Shown: positions 28,501-36,313 of the stretch, piece by piece | Layout of the letters: the number at the start of each line of letters is the position of its first letter | Numbering within the stretch: position 1 is the first letter of the stretch | NCBI RefSeq assembly: GCF_020509005.1 | Contig: NC_063022.1 | Location: 1,116,001 to 1,180,000, forward strand | DNA: 64,000 nt | Direction of reading: 5' to 3' | Source: Fulvia fulva | Lineage: Eukaryota > Ascomycota > Dothideomycetes > Mycosphaerellales > Mycosphaerellaceae | Made by a program: the position numbers and the translations under genes | The notes under the pieces: model-generated | The model's database searches: none | The model's input: the letters and a program-made list of their open reading frames with translations, nothing else | What the model was told of the DNA's origin: nothing

Positions 28501-29063
28501 GACGTCAACCCAAGGGACCATACATACTCGGCGGTTGGTCAGCAGGCGGTGTCATTGCCTACGCCGTCTCTCAAGCTCTGCTCGCTGCTGGTGAGAAGGT
28601 TGAGAAGCTCTTACTCCTCGATTCACCATGCCCAGTCAACCTCGACCCACTCCCTGCTCGCCTCCACATCTTCTTCAACGAAATTGGTCTTCTCGGAACC
28701 GGTGATCCAAGCAAGACTCCCAAGTGGCTCCTGCCTCACTTCTCTGCTGCCATCCGATCTCTCTCAGACTACGAACCAAAGCCAACGATCGGACCATGCC
28801 CAACTTACGCAGTGTGGTGTACCGACGGTGTTGCTGGTAATCCAGGCGACCCACGTCCACCGCCAGCTGAGGATGAGGACCCAGCACCAATGAAGTGGCT
28901 TCTCAACCACCGCACCGACTTCGCAAGCAATGGCTGGGATCAGCTTTGCGGCAACAACATGAAGTTTGGTGTCATGGGTGGTCACCACTTCTCCATGATG
29001 AAGGAGCCCTGGGCAGCAGACCTTGGCAAACTCATCAGAGAGGGACTTGACTGGAGAGCATGA
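22506..29063 (+). CDS. PKS1: Non-reducing polyketide synthase, DHN-melanin type (SAT-KS-AT-PT-ACP-ACP-TE)
   Basis: Iterative type I PKS that should condense acetyl/malonyl units into the tetrahydroxynaphthalene-type melanin precursor. A single 2185-aa open frame. Domains seen in order: SAT with GLCTG (Cys115); KS from about residue 371 (KVAIVGMAGRYP) with active-site Cys541 (DTACSSS); AT with GHSLGEYAA (Ser988); PT with His1323 (CGHMVNN) and Asp1514 (YHIDGSCHISGF); two ACPs with phosphopantetheine serines Ser1705 (GVDSLLSL) and Ser1845 (GMDSLMSL); and a C-terminal TE/Claisen-cyclase with Ser2012 (GGWSAGG) and a GGHHFSMM histidine motif. An Ala/Pro linker precedes ACP1 and a Ser/Asp/Pro-rich linker separates the ACPs. 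No active-site residue is missing. Order, double ACP and neighbours match the melanin PKS1/Alb1 group. No intron is needed to keep the frame. Confidence 0.96.
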   Translation: MSNVLLFGDQTAEQYPLLHRLCLRKDNALVSNFIERVALALREEVRSLARSQRNTIPDFLTVSNLVEAYYQKGDKVPMLESAFVTITQIGHYIGYFSEHQSELPAATNTRVLGLCTGLLAATAVVSAKTVEELVTLGVEFVRVAFRSGAAVETLRSVLGQAGQEKAPWSTIVTGTNEQVAKQALATFHKEQGIAQANQAYISAVSTMALTISGPPTTVERFFHESVLSQNNKVQIPVYGPYHAEHLFSEADCDKILSGNIARELRKRTPASLVHSASTGKPMVAENAYELAKLALGEMLQRPVRWDYLLEDVVSQMAASKFGAKVYAMGVSNIANSLVSALKAGGKNDVSVIDHTALEENKCYVGRTQNDKVAIVGMAGRYPSAANHEALWDLLMKGLDVHRKVPADRFDAEAHCDPSGKGKNKSHTPFGCFIDEPGLFDPRFFNMSPREAAQTDPMGRLALVTAYEALEMSGYVPNRTTSTKLHRIGTFYGQTSDDWREINAAENVDTYFITGGVRAFAPGRINYYFKFSGPSYSIDTACSSSLAAIQLACTSLWAGDCDTAIAGGLNVLTNPDIFSGLSKGQFLSKTGSCKTYDNAADGYCRGDSCGSVILKRYEDAIADKDNILGCILGAATNHSAEAVSITHPHAGAQEFLYKQVLANAGVDAHEISYVEMHGTGTQAGDGIEMTSVTNVFAPRHRQRRDDQPVFLGAIKANVGHAEAASGINSLHKVLLMMKNNKIPANVGVKGEMNKSFPADLKDRKVNISLKEVDWPRKTAAPRKVFLNNFSAAGGNTALLIEDGPVREAPKGVDPRGTLPITVTARSIASLKRNIANLQDYVKDNGSTALSSLSYTLTARRIQHNYRVAFPLSDITKAGDALKAQVKESYQPVPMAATKTAFCFTGQGSQYTGLGQKLYQDLKSFRDDIDQLDQLARIQGLPSFLELLDGTDVQTLSPVKVQLGMACIQVALANMWAAWGVTPTAVIGHSLGEYAALHVAGVISASDMVLLVGRRAELLVKDCTPHTHGMLAVKGSVEAIRQALGDKMTEVACVNGPEETVLCGSGDIVAAANDTLTQRGFKATKLNVPFAFHSAQVDPILDQFKKIASSVTFNKPAVPVLSPLSGETIREAGIIGPDYLARHARETVNFWTALTSGQKEKVFDEKTAWLEVGAHPVCSGMVKASIGATLAAPSLRRGEDAWKTIANSMCQLFSAGVYIDFNEYHREFNDAQEMYQLPTYAFDNKKYWLDYHNNWTLTKGEAPQTREVIVEKEVAAAAPAVEIPAKRLSTSCQKVISEEYSANQARVVVRSSLADSKLYPVVCGHMVNNAALCPSSLYADMALTVADYIWKETRPGTEAPGMNVCNMEVPKPLIAQIPQPAQGQHIELEANADLEQGTLKLNFRSVQPDGKKIQDHAHCTVKYEDKTAWADEWARYNFMVKAQMEMLTAKTMTGGAHKVQRGMAYKLFKALVNYDSKYRAMAEVVLDGANTEASATLDFPTKPDDGDFYCAPYHIDGSCHISGFIVNASDLLDSEQNVYVSHGWGAMKFSKPLIAGMRLRNYVRMLPQPNNISKGDVYIMQGDEIVAVCEGIKFQQIPRRVLNTFLPPNKGSAAQAAPAPVVRQTPVRAPVPAPIKLAAPAPIKRTVVPAAPTPVTATKKPKQRKVSAPKASGGLTDKVMKILAKETEVDVSELVDDAHFENLGVDSLLSLTISAIFREELDMEISPSLFADYPTVGEMKKYFAQLDPGSSSSSSSSAADTEEDSDDDSIPPTDVPTPFDPLSTPASSAPSAAPSDAGKPELDSPTRDSLAEVGDVSLARHVIAQEMGVDISEITDGAELAEMGMDSLMSLTILGELREKTGVDLPSTFLSTNPTILDIENALGMRPIKAKAPKASSAAPKASTKTDMNEVSARLAKINKTDISKYPAATSVLLQGNAKVATKKIFFLPDGSGSATSYVSIPNLGPDVAAYGLNCPFMKEPEQWQCGIEVSSLIYLAEIKRRQPKGPYILGGWSAGGVIAYAVSQALLAAGEKVEKLLLLDSPCPVNLDPLPARLHIFFNEIGLLGTGDPSKTPKWLLPHFSAAIRSLSDYEPKPTIGPCPTYAVWCTDGVAGNPGDPRPPPAEDEDPAPMKWLLNHRTDFASNGWDQLCGNNMKFGVMGGHHFSMMKEPWAADLGKLIREGLDWRA

Positions 29064-31020
29064 AGCGTTGCACCGCTTGCTACTTTGCCGTGTGCTCGCT
29101 TTCATTCACTTTGGACATCCAGTCGCTATAGTCGCCTTGGGCTGAGGCAGACTTTGGCATTGGATATCTTCATGAGGACGACGGATGAAGATCAGTACTG
29201 TAATGGCCTTGGCCGGTCATCACAGCACTCATTGGACTTTCAGTCCTTCACGACGACTTTGTTTGACATGCATTATAATGTAACGGACGATGCATGGCGA
29301 AGCTTTTACAGATAGATTTGGGGCATATTGGACTTGGCGTGGTGTTTGGGATACAGATGGCATTCTTTTTCGCATGGTCGCTATGGTAGCATCCACAAAC
29401 AGCTGTAGATTGATCACTGATGCTGTTGGCAGGTACGATGGTGGCTCCTTAGTATTGTGGCTTAGCAACACAGATGACTCTACCTCAATTCTTCCATCGT
29501 CTTCCTCACCAAATGTCTTCACAGTAATGATACCCGATGGCTCGATTATCAAGTCTTGTCCCCCAGTACGAATGCGCCATGCGAATGACGAAGGGCGGTC
29601 AACTCAATCGTGCTCAGTCAAAGTCGCATGGATCCCTCTAGCATTCTCAGGGACCGAAGGTTTGTCACTTTCTGGGGAGAAATTGTCATATCTAGGCTGA
29701 AGCATTGACTTGGCAACTTTGTATGCCGTACCTGAGGTATGTCCACGTCCATCGGAAGTCATGAAGAAGAAGCATATCGATTATCGTAATACGTCTTCTG
29801 TCATGACTGATTGACATAGACTCGCGAGAGTCAACTTCTTGATACAAGACGATCTTGATGCCATGTCCACGCTCATGACACAAAACGAGAGTTGCCAGTC
29901 CGTATCGCGAGACCAAGAGATTTTGGGCCAACAGTGCCCGAAGTCCTGAGCGACAATGAGACTTACCAGTACTGCAGCCGGCTGACATACACAGGGCTGA
30001 CTGACCTCATGGAGAGCTCATCATCAGCCCGCCTTGGGCATATCGCGACCAGTGGCGTGATCTGGTATATCAAGCGCCACGCGACAAAACCGACCTCTCC
30101 TAGTTGCAGTACCGCTGACCTCATCAGACCTTCCGCCTTCGGCATCCAGCCTGCAGCCACTGTGTTGATAATCTCTGGTTCCGTCGCTGCATATTGCACC
30201 GCTGACCATCGGACTTGCCGTGCTCTCTCTCTCCACACGATGGTGATGTCGTGGAGGGGACGATGCGCCCGTACAGAACGTCAGACCGGCGGCACGACGG
30301 AAAATTGTTCGTTCATCAACCAAGAACAAGAATGCCAAGGAGAACTTCCTGGTGTAGGCTGAAGCGGTTCGGACTACCTGAGGGGGATCCGATGAAGTGG
30401 CATGCTTTCGCGCTAACCGCAGACACGATGGACACGAAACTGTCGTACATACGGAGGCGGTTCCTTTAATTTTACGGACTCGTGTTCTGTTCTGATGATG
30501 CTGTCGTCGTTATCTCGTGAAGAGGCTTCGACAATGGTGATATGGGAAGCTGTTGATGCTGCGGTGGTGTGAAGAGCTGCAGTCCAAATAGGGCTCTCAC
30601 CACCCGTCATCGTTCTTGCAAGGGTCAAAGTTAAAATAGCACGCGCCTTCTGTTTTCAGCGGCCGCGTTTTGATGGCCGGATAAACAGCAGACCACGTGG
30701 CGGTGCGGTTGAGTTTGCATAAAATCTCGCTTCGAGACACAGCTCTGCTGCAGAAGTCTTGTCAGCGGAATACATCACGACAACAACATTTTCGCAGACC
30801 TGCTCACACGTATCTTGCAGTGTGTTCGAACGTGTAGACTCCGATAGCAGTAGCTCAATCAAGAACACGACATCTCGGTAGGTCAAAAGAAGTCCTTCAG
30901 CCAAGACTTCGAACTCGCACATCGTTTTATCATCTCTCGACTTTTACACTCACCTCTCCAGCCAGATTCTGCCGGCTGACACACACACATGTAAACCCAG
31001 AGCGCAGCGCGGTCGATTCT
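29064..31020. other. PKS 3' flank and intergenic DNA
   Basis: Nearly 2 kb between the PKS stop and prefoldin. Most of it holds only short ORFs without motifs. The exception is a minus-strand 88-codon ORF (30922-30656), followed in the same frame after one TGA by another 80 open codons; it is listed separately. The prefoldin promoter occupies the last 100 bases. Confidence 0.55.
30413..30922 (-). CDS. Possible small protein, 88 aa, with an 80-codon open frame beyond its stop
   Basis: Minus-strand ORF starting MCEFEVLAEG and ending RPSKRGR, stop TGA at 30658-30656. The same frame then stays open for 80 more codons to 30413. Composition is protein-like (alternating hydrophobic and acidic residues), but I recognise no domain and find no splice sites that clearly remove the TGA. 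It lies divergent to prefoldin, about 100 bp apart. It may be a genuine short gene, a gene broken by a stop, or chance. No function is assigned. Confidence 0.2.
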
Positions 31021-31887
31021 ATGGCTGCAGTTGAGAAAGCAATGTAAGCTAGCATTGCCCTCATCACAGCCGCTTCACAATGACTGACAAGATCTCACCA
31101 ACAGAGGCAAGGATGCGCCCACCAACGCGCGAGGCATCCCATTCGCGCCCTTCGTGGAGCGAGTCGAGGACTATGTCGCGACCAGGGCAGATGTCGAGCC
31201 AACACTCAAGAGTTTCCAGGAGATGATCTCGTGCGTGACTGACCTACACCATGCATCGGCCTCGCCGTCTTGGCTGAAGGAATGCTGACGGGCACCTTAG
31301 CAAGTACCAGTTCATGGAAGCGAACAACCAACGAAGAGTGGCGGGCCTGAAGGACAAGATCCCGGATATCCAGAAGACGCTGGAGACTGTGCGCTTCCTG
31401 CAGACGAGGAAGGTCAGTCGAGTCTGAGTGTTGCTGAGATGTGCTTTGAGCTGACAAGGGCATGAAGTCTGATGCGGAACCGCTCGAGAGCACCTTCGAG
31501 CTGAACGATACGCTCTATGCGAAAGCCAACATCCACAAGACGGAAGAAGTCTACCTATGGCTTGGCGTATGTCCTCTCTCACCACTTGGTCTCCACAAGG
31601 AGCCAAGACCCTTCTCACAGCACAGGGCTAACACGCATGATCAGGCGAACGTAATGCTTGCATACCCCCTCGCTGAAGCAGAGTCGCTTCTCGATGGCAA
31701 GCTTGAAGCGGCCAAAGGAAGTCTAGCCAATTGCGAAGAGGACCTAGATTTCCTACGTGAACAAATCACGACTATGGAAGTCGCCACAGCCCGTGTCTAC
31801 AACTGGGATGTCGGCATGCGCCGCAAGGAGAAGCCGGATGACAAGGCTGACGATGAGGGAGATGCAAAGGCCGCTCTCAAAAGCTAG
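31021..31887 (+). CDS. PAC10: Prefoldin subunit 3
   Basis: Alpha-type subunit of the hexameric prefoldin (GimC) co-chaperone, which hands nascent actin and tubulin to the CCT chaperonin in the cytosol. Five exons: 31021-31043, 31105-31230, 31301-31412, 31468-31566 and 31645-31887; introns are 61, 70, 55 and 78 nt. The product is 200 aa, the normal length. Seen: N-terminal helix region (GIPFAPFVERVEDY, MEANNQRRVAGLKDKI), the central family signature spanning exons 4-5 (ELNDTLYAKANI, VYLWLGANVMLAYP) and a C-terminal coiled coil (ANCEEDLDFLREQI). Every junction keeps frame and has GT..AG. The last intron is 3n and stop-free, so its retention would add 26 residues in frame. Confidence 0.93.
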
Positions 31888-32482
31888 CGAGATCATCGAC
31901 TCGCACGACGAAATGAGGGATGCGAGGCTCCTCACTTGGATGTCATGATGAAAGCGGCTCGTTGTATTCAGCCAGCAGCATGGTCCTGCGGGATATGTAG
32001 GGCTGTGTTGGCCTCAACGCGGCTCCGAGCACGTAACATGAGGGCGGCACAGAGTAGCTTCCCACGGGTGTACAAAAATGCTTTAGGCACCGGAGTAATA
32101 TTTCCATCTCTTGCAATCGACACTCCAACCTGAACTTTATACAAGATGTGCTAACACATGCGAACCTTCACCCGCCCATTGCACATGGGACCATGTAGAC
32201 CTCTGCTGTCCTTACTCCGCGCTGTGGGCATGCTTGATCCTCATACCGCACGAGGTCGCTACGTGAAAGCCCCAATGCCATCAGCTTGAGGAAACGCACG
32301 TGTACCATTGCCGACGCCGACTTACTACCTATTAGCAAGTTGTCGGCATGAACGAAGTACAACATGAATGAGAAAGCGCTTCGCGAGGAACCATGCATCG
32401 AGAGACTTGCGTATACTACACCCTGGGTATCTTCCATAGCACACACGAAAAATCCCACCCCAAAACTCCCCATCCCACATTC
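31888..32482. other. Convergent intergenic stretch
   Basis: About 600 bp between the 3' ends of prefoldin and the TFIIIC gene. It should carry both 3' UTRs. No ORF here has motifs or a credible splice partner. Confidence 0.6.
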
Positions 32483-35400
32483 TCAAAACACCAACCACTT
32501 CTCCGTCAACGCCATCGCACCCTGCACATTCCCAGCCAGCAACATGATCTGCTGCATCGCATACGCCGCCTCAGTTGCCAGATCCTCCACCTCATCCTCC
32601 ACCGGCATTTCCCCAGCTACCTTCCGCTCCTCTCCCTCCGCCTGGACTTGTTCGCTCAACGCCAGAACTTTCTGATAGTTCTCTTGCGCTAAATGTGTCA
32701 AGCCGAGATAGTGCCACATGCGGGCCACGTTGTACTCTGCTTCTTGGAGGTGGGAAGCTTTGCCGCTGGCGGCGCGGATGTGGTAGTATCTGTACAGGAA
32801 GGCGAGGCCCTGGTTGATGCCGAACTGTCGATTGTCGGTCTGGCGCTTCATGGAAATTTGGACCCACATTGTCGCGAGGCTCAAGTTGACGCAGACGTTT
32901 TCTGGTTCCAGAGCAAGAGCTCTGAGATAGTACGGAATAGATGTGTGACTGTGATTCGCCACAGCCACCATGTGTCCATACATCATGAGCACTCCCGCGT
33001 CGAGCTCATGCCTCTCACCGTCCATCTTCCTGACTCGTTCCTCGAGACTTGCTTTCTGGATTGACCATTCGATTCTGTCTCGAACTTCAGGCTCCATGGC
33101 AAGAAAGTCGAATTGCTTCACCATACGAAGCATGAACTTCTGACTTGGCCCGGAGTTGAACCAGTTGCTCCCGTAGGAGAAACGGTTCACAGCAGCGAAG
33201 AGCTGGAAGAGAGTACCACCGCGGAACTCGTTCTCACGGATGAGCTCGCGAACGAGTTCAATAGCGTAGAAGCTGTCGTTGAAAGCCAGCGCGCAGTGGA
33301 AAGCAACGCCGAGATTGGCCCATTTGAGTTTCTTCTCAAGGAAGAAGACGTTGGCGGCCATGAGGACGTCTTTGACAACATAGTAGCAGCGATCTTGTTC
33401 GCCGCTTCCTGCATAGATCAATGCAAGGTCCGAGAAGACGCGGTGCCAGTCGTGGAAGGGGATTTGGAGGTAAGTGTTCGGCCCAACAATGTCCTCATGG
33501 CGCTGGTTCTGCTTCTTGAACGGCCTACTAGGATCGTCCGTCAGCTCCAGGCGTAGAGTCTTGTCGCGCTCTGGAAAGAAGACCTTCATGTCTGTAAAGT
33601 CTTTGAGCATCACATTGGCTGCCTCGACCCACTGCTCCACGACATCTTCGTCTTCGCCTGTCTTCATAGCTCGCCAGTGCTGCTTGACGACGTCAAAGCT
33701 GGCGAGACATCGTTCCTGCGCATCCAGGATCATGTCGAAGCGAGCCTGGCGTTTGGCGTCATGCGCTTTGTTCCATGTCTTCTGCAGTCTCGGGCGCTTT
33801 GGAGCACTACCTTCTCCGCCATCTTCATCGTCATCTTCGGCGGGTGGTAAAAGTGCGTTCTTCCTACCTCGCTTTCGCTTCTGGGGTATGAGCCCGGGTA
33901 CATGCTCTGGAGGCGCTGGAGGTAGCTCCACCTCTTGAGAGACGGGACCAAGATTGACTGGACCAGTGGAGGCTGCGGGTGCTGTAGGTGTGCCGATTGC
34001 TGGGTCGAATCTCATCTCAGCGAAGGTGCCCTGATTTGCCGGAACCTGAGCCTGATCGCCTGCAGGTCGTAGTTCCCTATACACGACTGGCGGCTTCAGT
34101 GGCCTCAACGGCACTCGCGGGGCAGCGAGATCGTACTTGTGTGGTCTGAGCACATTGGACATGGGCGGTGCCATCTTGACACCTGCAGTGTGGAGAAGAT
34201 CGAGTCGGTTATACAGGATCAGCTCATTGCACAACTGCCGTGCTTTGTCTATCTCCCCAATGTCTTCGTAATGTTTGCAAAGACGAGCACAGCAGACAGT
34301 ATAGTCCTGGCTGGCACGCTTATGACGATGAACAATCTCGTAGCACGCGATAGCATCGCCGTGTCGCAATGCTTGGTTGTAGCAATTCGCGATTTGCATC
34401 CAGACCTTGTCTTCAATACCTTCATCGCGATCTTCCACTATCGGCACTTTGCGAACCAAGTCGTAGAATTTTATTGCCTCGCTTCGATAGTTTGCTTCTT
34501 GTAAACTGCGCCCGACTTGCAAGAAGATGTCATAATAGTCCTCGACCTGATCGTCGTATCGATGCAATGTCTGGAAGTGACGCATCGCCTCTGGATAATG
34601 CTGGACGCCAGATTTTAGTCGCAACATGCCGAACTTGACTCGGATGTCCACAGGCAGGCCTTGACCGTAAGCTTCCATGTCGCGACTGGCCCGTCCCTGC
34701 TGCCACTCTGGTAGGTACACCCTTCGACCGTTGTCATCATCATATTCGCGGTCGTCGTCCTTGATACGGTCCCAGAAAGTTTCGTCTTGGCGTCCAAGAA
34801 ACCAGCGAGCCAACTGTTTGCCTCTGAAAAGTCCAGGTTCGTGAGTGCCGACCATGTCGCAAAGATCAAGATAGAGGTTGAGATGACTCCACTGATCAGT
34901 CTCATCGTCTTGGTGTCCAAAAGAATCCTCGTCCTCGTACTCTCGAAAGGCTGTCTCGTATGCTTCCTTCGCGTCCTTCATCTCGGAGGTGTCATGCCAC
35001 GATCCGCATAACTGCGCCCACTGCCCAATATAGTACGTCTGATATGGCCACGCCTTCACAATGTTTCTGGCATCCAGACGCGCTTCTCGACTCTTGCCAG
35101 CCTCTTTCTCGAGTTCAAATTTTGCTCCACGCAGCTCGAGTTCAAGGTCTTTGTCATCTTTGAAGCGACTGCTCAGCTTGAGTGCATCAGAGTAGCATTG
35201 TATGGCACGCTTGAGAAGCTGGGGCGATCGCTCATCATCGCCGGCTAGCTGCAGAATTTTGTCAGCTGCCTGAACATAGACACGAGGATCACGCGCCGTT
35301 GCAGCTCCGTGTTCCATGGCTGTCGCGGCATCTTCTGCTCGGCCCATTGCGTCAAGGATTTGGACGAGCAGGACGTGAGCTGTGTACATCTCCGGGTTCT

Positions 35401-36313
35401 TGTGAATAGCTTGTCTGACGTTGTCGAGGGCTTCTTCATACTTCTCGTCCAGAAAACGATCTTGTGCTTTCTTCATGAATTGCCTGAACTCAGGTCCAGG
35501 ATCAGCAGCCTTGCGCCCTCGCCCACGAGGTCTTCCACGTCCACGGCCACGGTTGATAGTCCGAGGCTTCTCGAACAAATCGGCATGTTCCGTTCCTTTC
35601 AACAGCTTTCTCCAGCCACCACGACCACGACCTCTGCCGACACCGCTGCGGGTACGTCCAGAGTGGTCACCACGAGTTGCGTTGGGCGTAATCATATCGG
35701 TCTCGTCCAGCAGCTCCCCAAGACCCGCGGCGTCTTCCATGTAGGGGTCGAAATCGGGATCCCACTCGTGAGTGCCACCATAGTTGACGGCCGCTCTGTA
35801 AGCCGCGCCTGCCGCAGCTCGACCTCCAGTATCTTCGCCCCACTGCCCAGCAAGATATGATGTGCTGTCACCGCCTCGCAACCGAGACCCTGGGTCGCCA
35901 TGGCGCATGTGAAATTGTTGCGCTACCACTTGTGCTTGAGTGAGGCCACGATCGTTGACAGCGGGGGCGTCTTGTGGCATTGGCGGAGCAAACAGAGGAT
36001 GATCGGGCAAAGAGAACCCTGCCTGAGGCATGCTCATCCAATTGTTCGAGGACTGCGCAGTAAACGGCGACTGCGGTACAGCTTGTGCTCCAGGCGGCGT
36101 GGCCCAAGAGGGCGATCCAGCGCCATGGTGTGGTGCTCCAAAGCTGCCATCGAGATTGCTGCTACCTGCGAAAGGTCCGTAGGCTCCAAACTGTGGGTTG
36201 CGACTGGGATCCGGGTAGCTGGTTTCTGCAGCGGAACTGGCAACATGATGATTGCCTGCACTTCCTGGTGGGGGGTCTTCCTTGTGGGTGTTCTGGTCTG
36301 TGGCACCTTCCAT
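32483..36313 (-). CDS. TFC4: TFIIIC subunit Tfc4/Sfc4 (tau131), TPR protein
   Basis: Subunit of the RNA polymerase III initiation factor TFIIIC, which binds the A box of tRNA genes and recruits TFIIIB. A single 1276-aa open frame. The first roughly 200 residues are Pro/Gly/Ser-rich and disordered. Two Arg-Gly blocks follow near residues 220-265 (GRGRGRGG, and GRGRGRPRGRGRK, which resembles an AT-hook). From about 275 come TPR repeats (FLDEKYEEALDNVRQAI, LVQILDAMGRAEDAATAM), an acidic/basic linker near 800 (KRKRGRKN, EDDDEDGG), then more TPRs to the end (SIPYYLRALALEPENV, YNVARMWHYLGLTHLAQENY). TPR arrays split by a linker and the size fit yeast Tfc4 and human TFIIIC102. The N-terminal extension is longer and more Arg-Gly-rich than I would expect for yeast. 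Confidence 0.9.
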   Translation of the reverse strand: MEGATDQNTHKEDPPPGSAGNHHVASSAAETSYPDPSRNPQFGAYGPFAGSSNLDGSFGAPHHGAGSPSWATPPGAQAVPQSPFTAQSSNNWMSMPQAGFSLPDHPLFAPPMPQDAPAVNDRGLTQAQVVAQQFHMRHGDPGSRLRGGDSTSYLAGQWGEDTGGRAAAGAAYRAAVNYGGTHEWDPDFDPYMEDAAGLGELLDETDMITPNATRGDHSGRTRSGVGRGRGRGGWRKLLKGTEHADLFEKPRTINRGRGRGRPRGRGRKAADPGPEFRQFMKKAQDRFLDEKYEEALDNVRQAIHKNPEMYTAHVLLVQILDAMGRAEDAATAMEHGAATARDPRVYVQAADKILQLAGDDERSPQLLKRAIQCYSDALKLSSRFKDDKDLELELRGAKFELEKEAGKSREARLDARNIVKAWPYQTYYIGQWAQLCGSWHDTSEMKDAKEAYETAFREYEDEDSFGHQDDETDQWSHLNLYLDLCDMVGTHEPGLFRGKQLARWFLGRQDETFWDRIKDDDREYDDDNGRRVYLPEWQQGRASRDMEAYGQGLPVDIRVKFGMLRLKSGVQHYPEAMRHFQTLHRYDDQVEDYYDIFLQVGRSLQEANYRSEAIKFYDLVRKVPIVEDRDEGIEDKVWMQIANCYNQALRHGDAIACYEIVHRHKRASQDYTVCCARLCKHYEDIGEIDKARQLCNELILYNRLDLLHTAGVKMAPPMSNVLRPHKYDLAAPRVPLRPLKPPVVYRELRPAGDQAQVPANQGTFAEMRFDPAIGTPTAPAASTGPVNLGPVSQEVELPPAPPEHVPGLIPQKRKRGRKNALLPPAEDDDEDGGEGSAPKRPRLQKTWNKAHDAKRQARFDMILDAQERCLASFDVVKQHWRAMKTGEDEDVVEQWVEAANVMLKDFTDMKVFFPERDKTLRLELTDDPSRPFKKQNQRHEDIVGPNTYLQIPFHDWHRVFSDLALIYAGSGEQDRCYYVVKDVLMAANVFFLEKKLKWANLGVAFHCALAFNDSFYAIELVRELIRENEFRGGTLFQLFAAVNRFSYGSNWFNSGPSQKFMLRMVKQFDFLAMEPEVRDRIEWSIQKASLEERVRKMDGERHELDAGVLMMYGHMVAVANHSHTSIPYYLRALALEPENVCVNLSLATMWVQISMKRQTDNRQFGINQGLAFLYRYYHIRAASGKASHLQEAEYNVARMWHYLGLTHLAQENYQKVLALSEQVQAEGEERKVAGEMPVEDEVEDLATEAAYAMQQIMLLAGNVQGAMALTEKWLVF

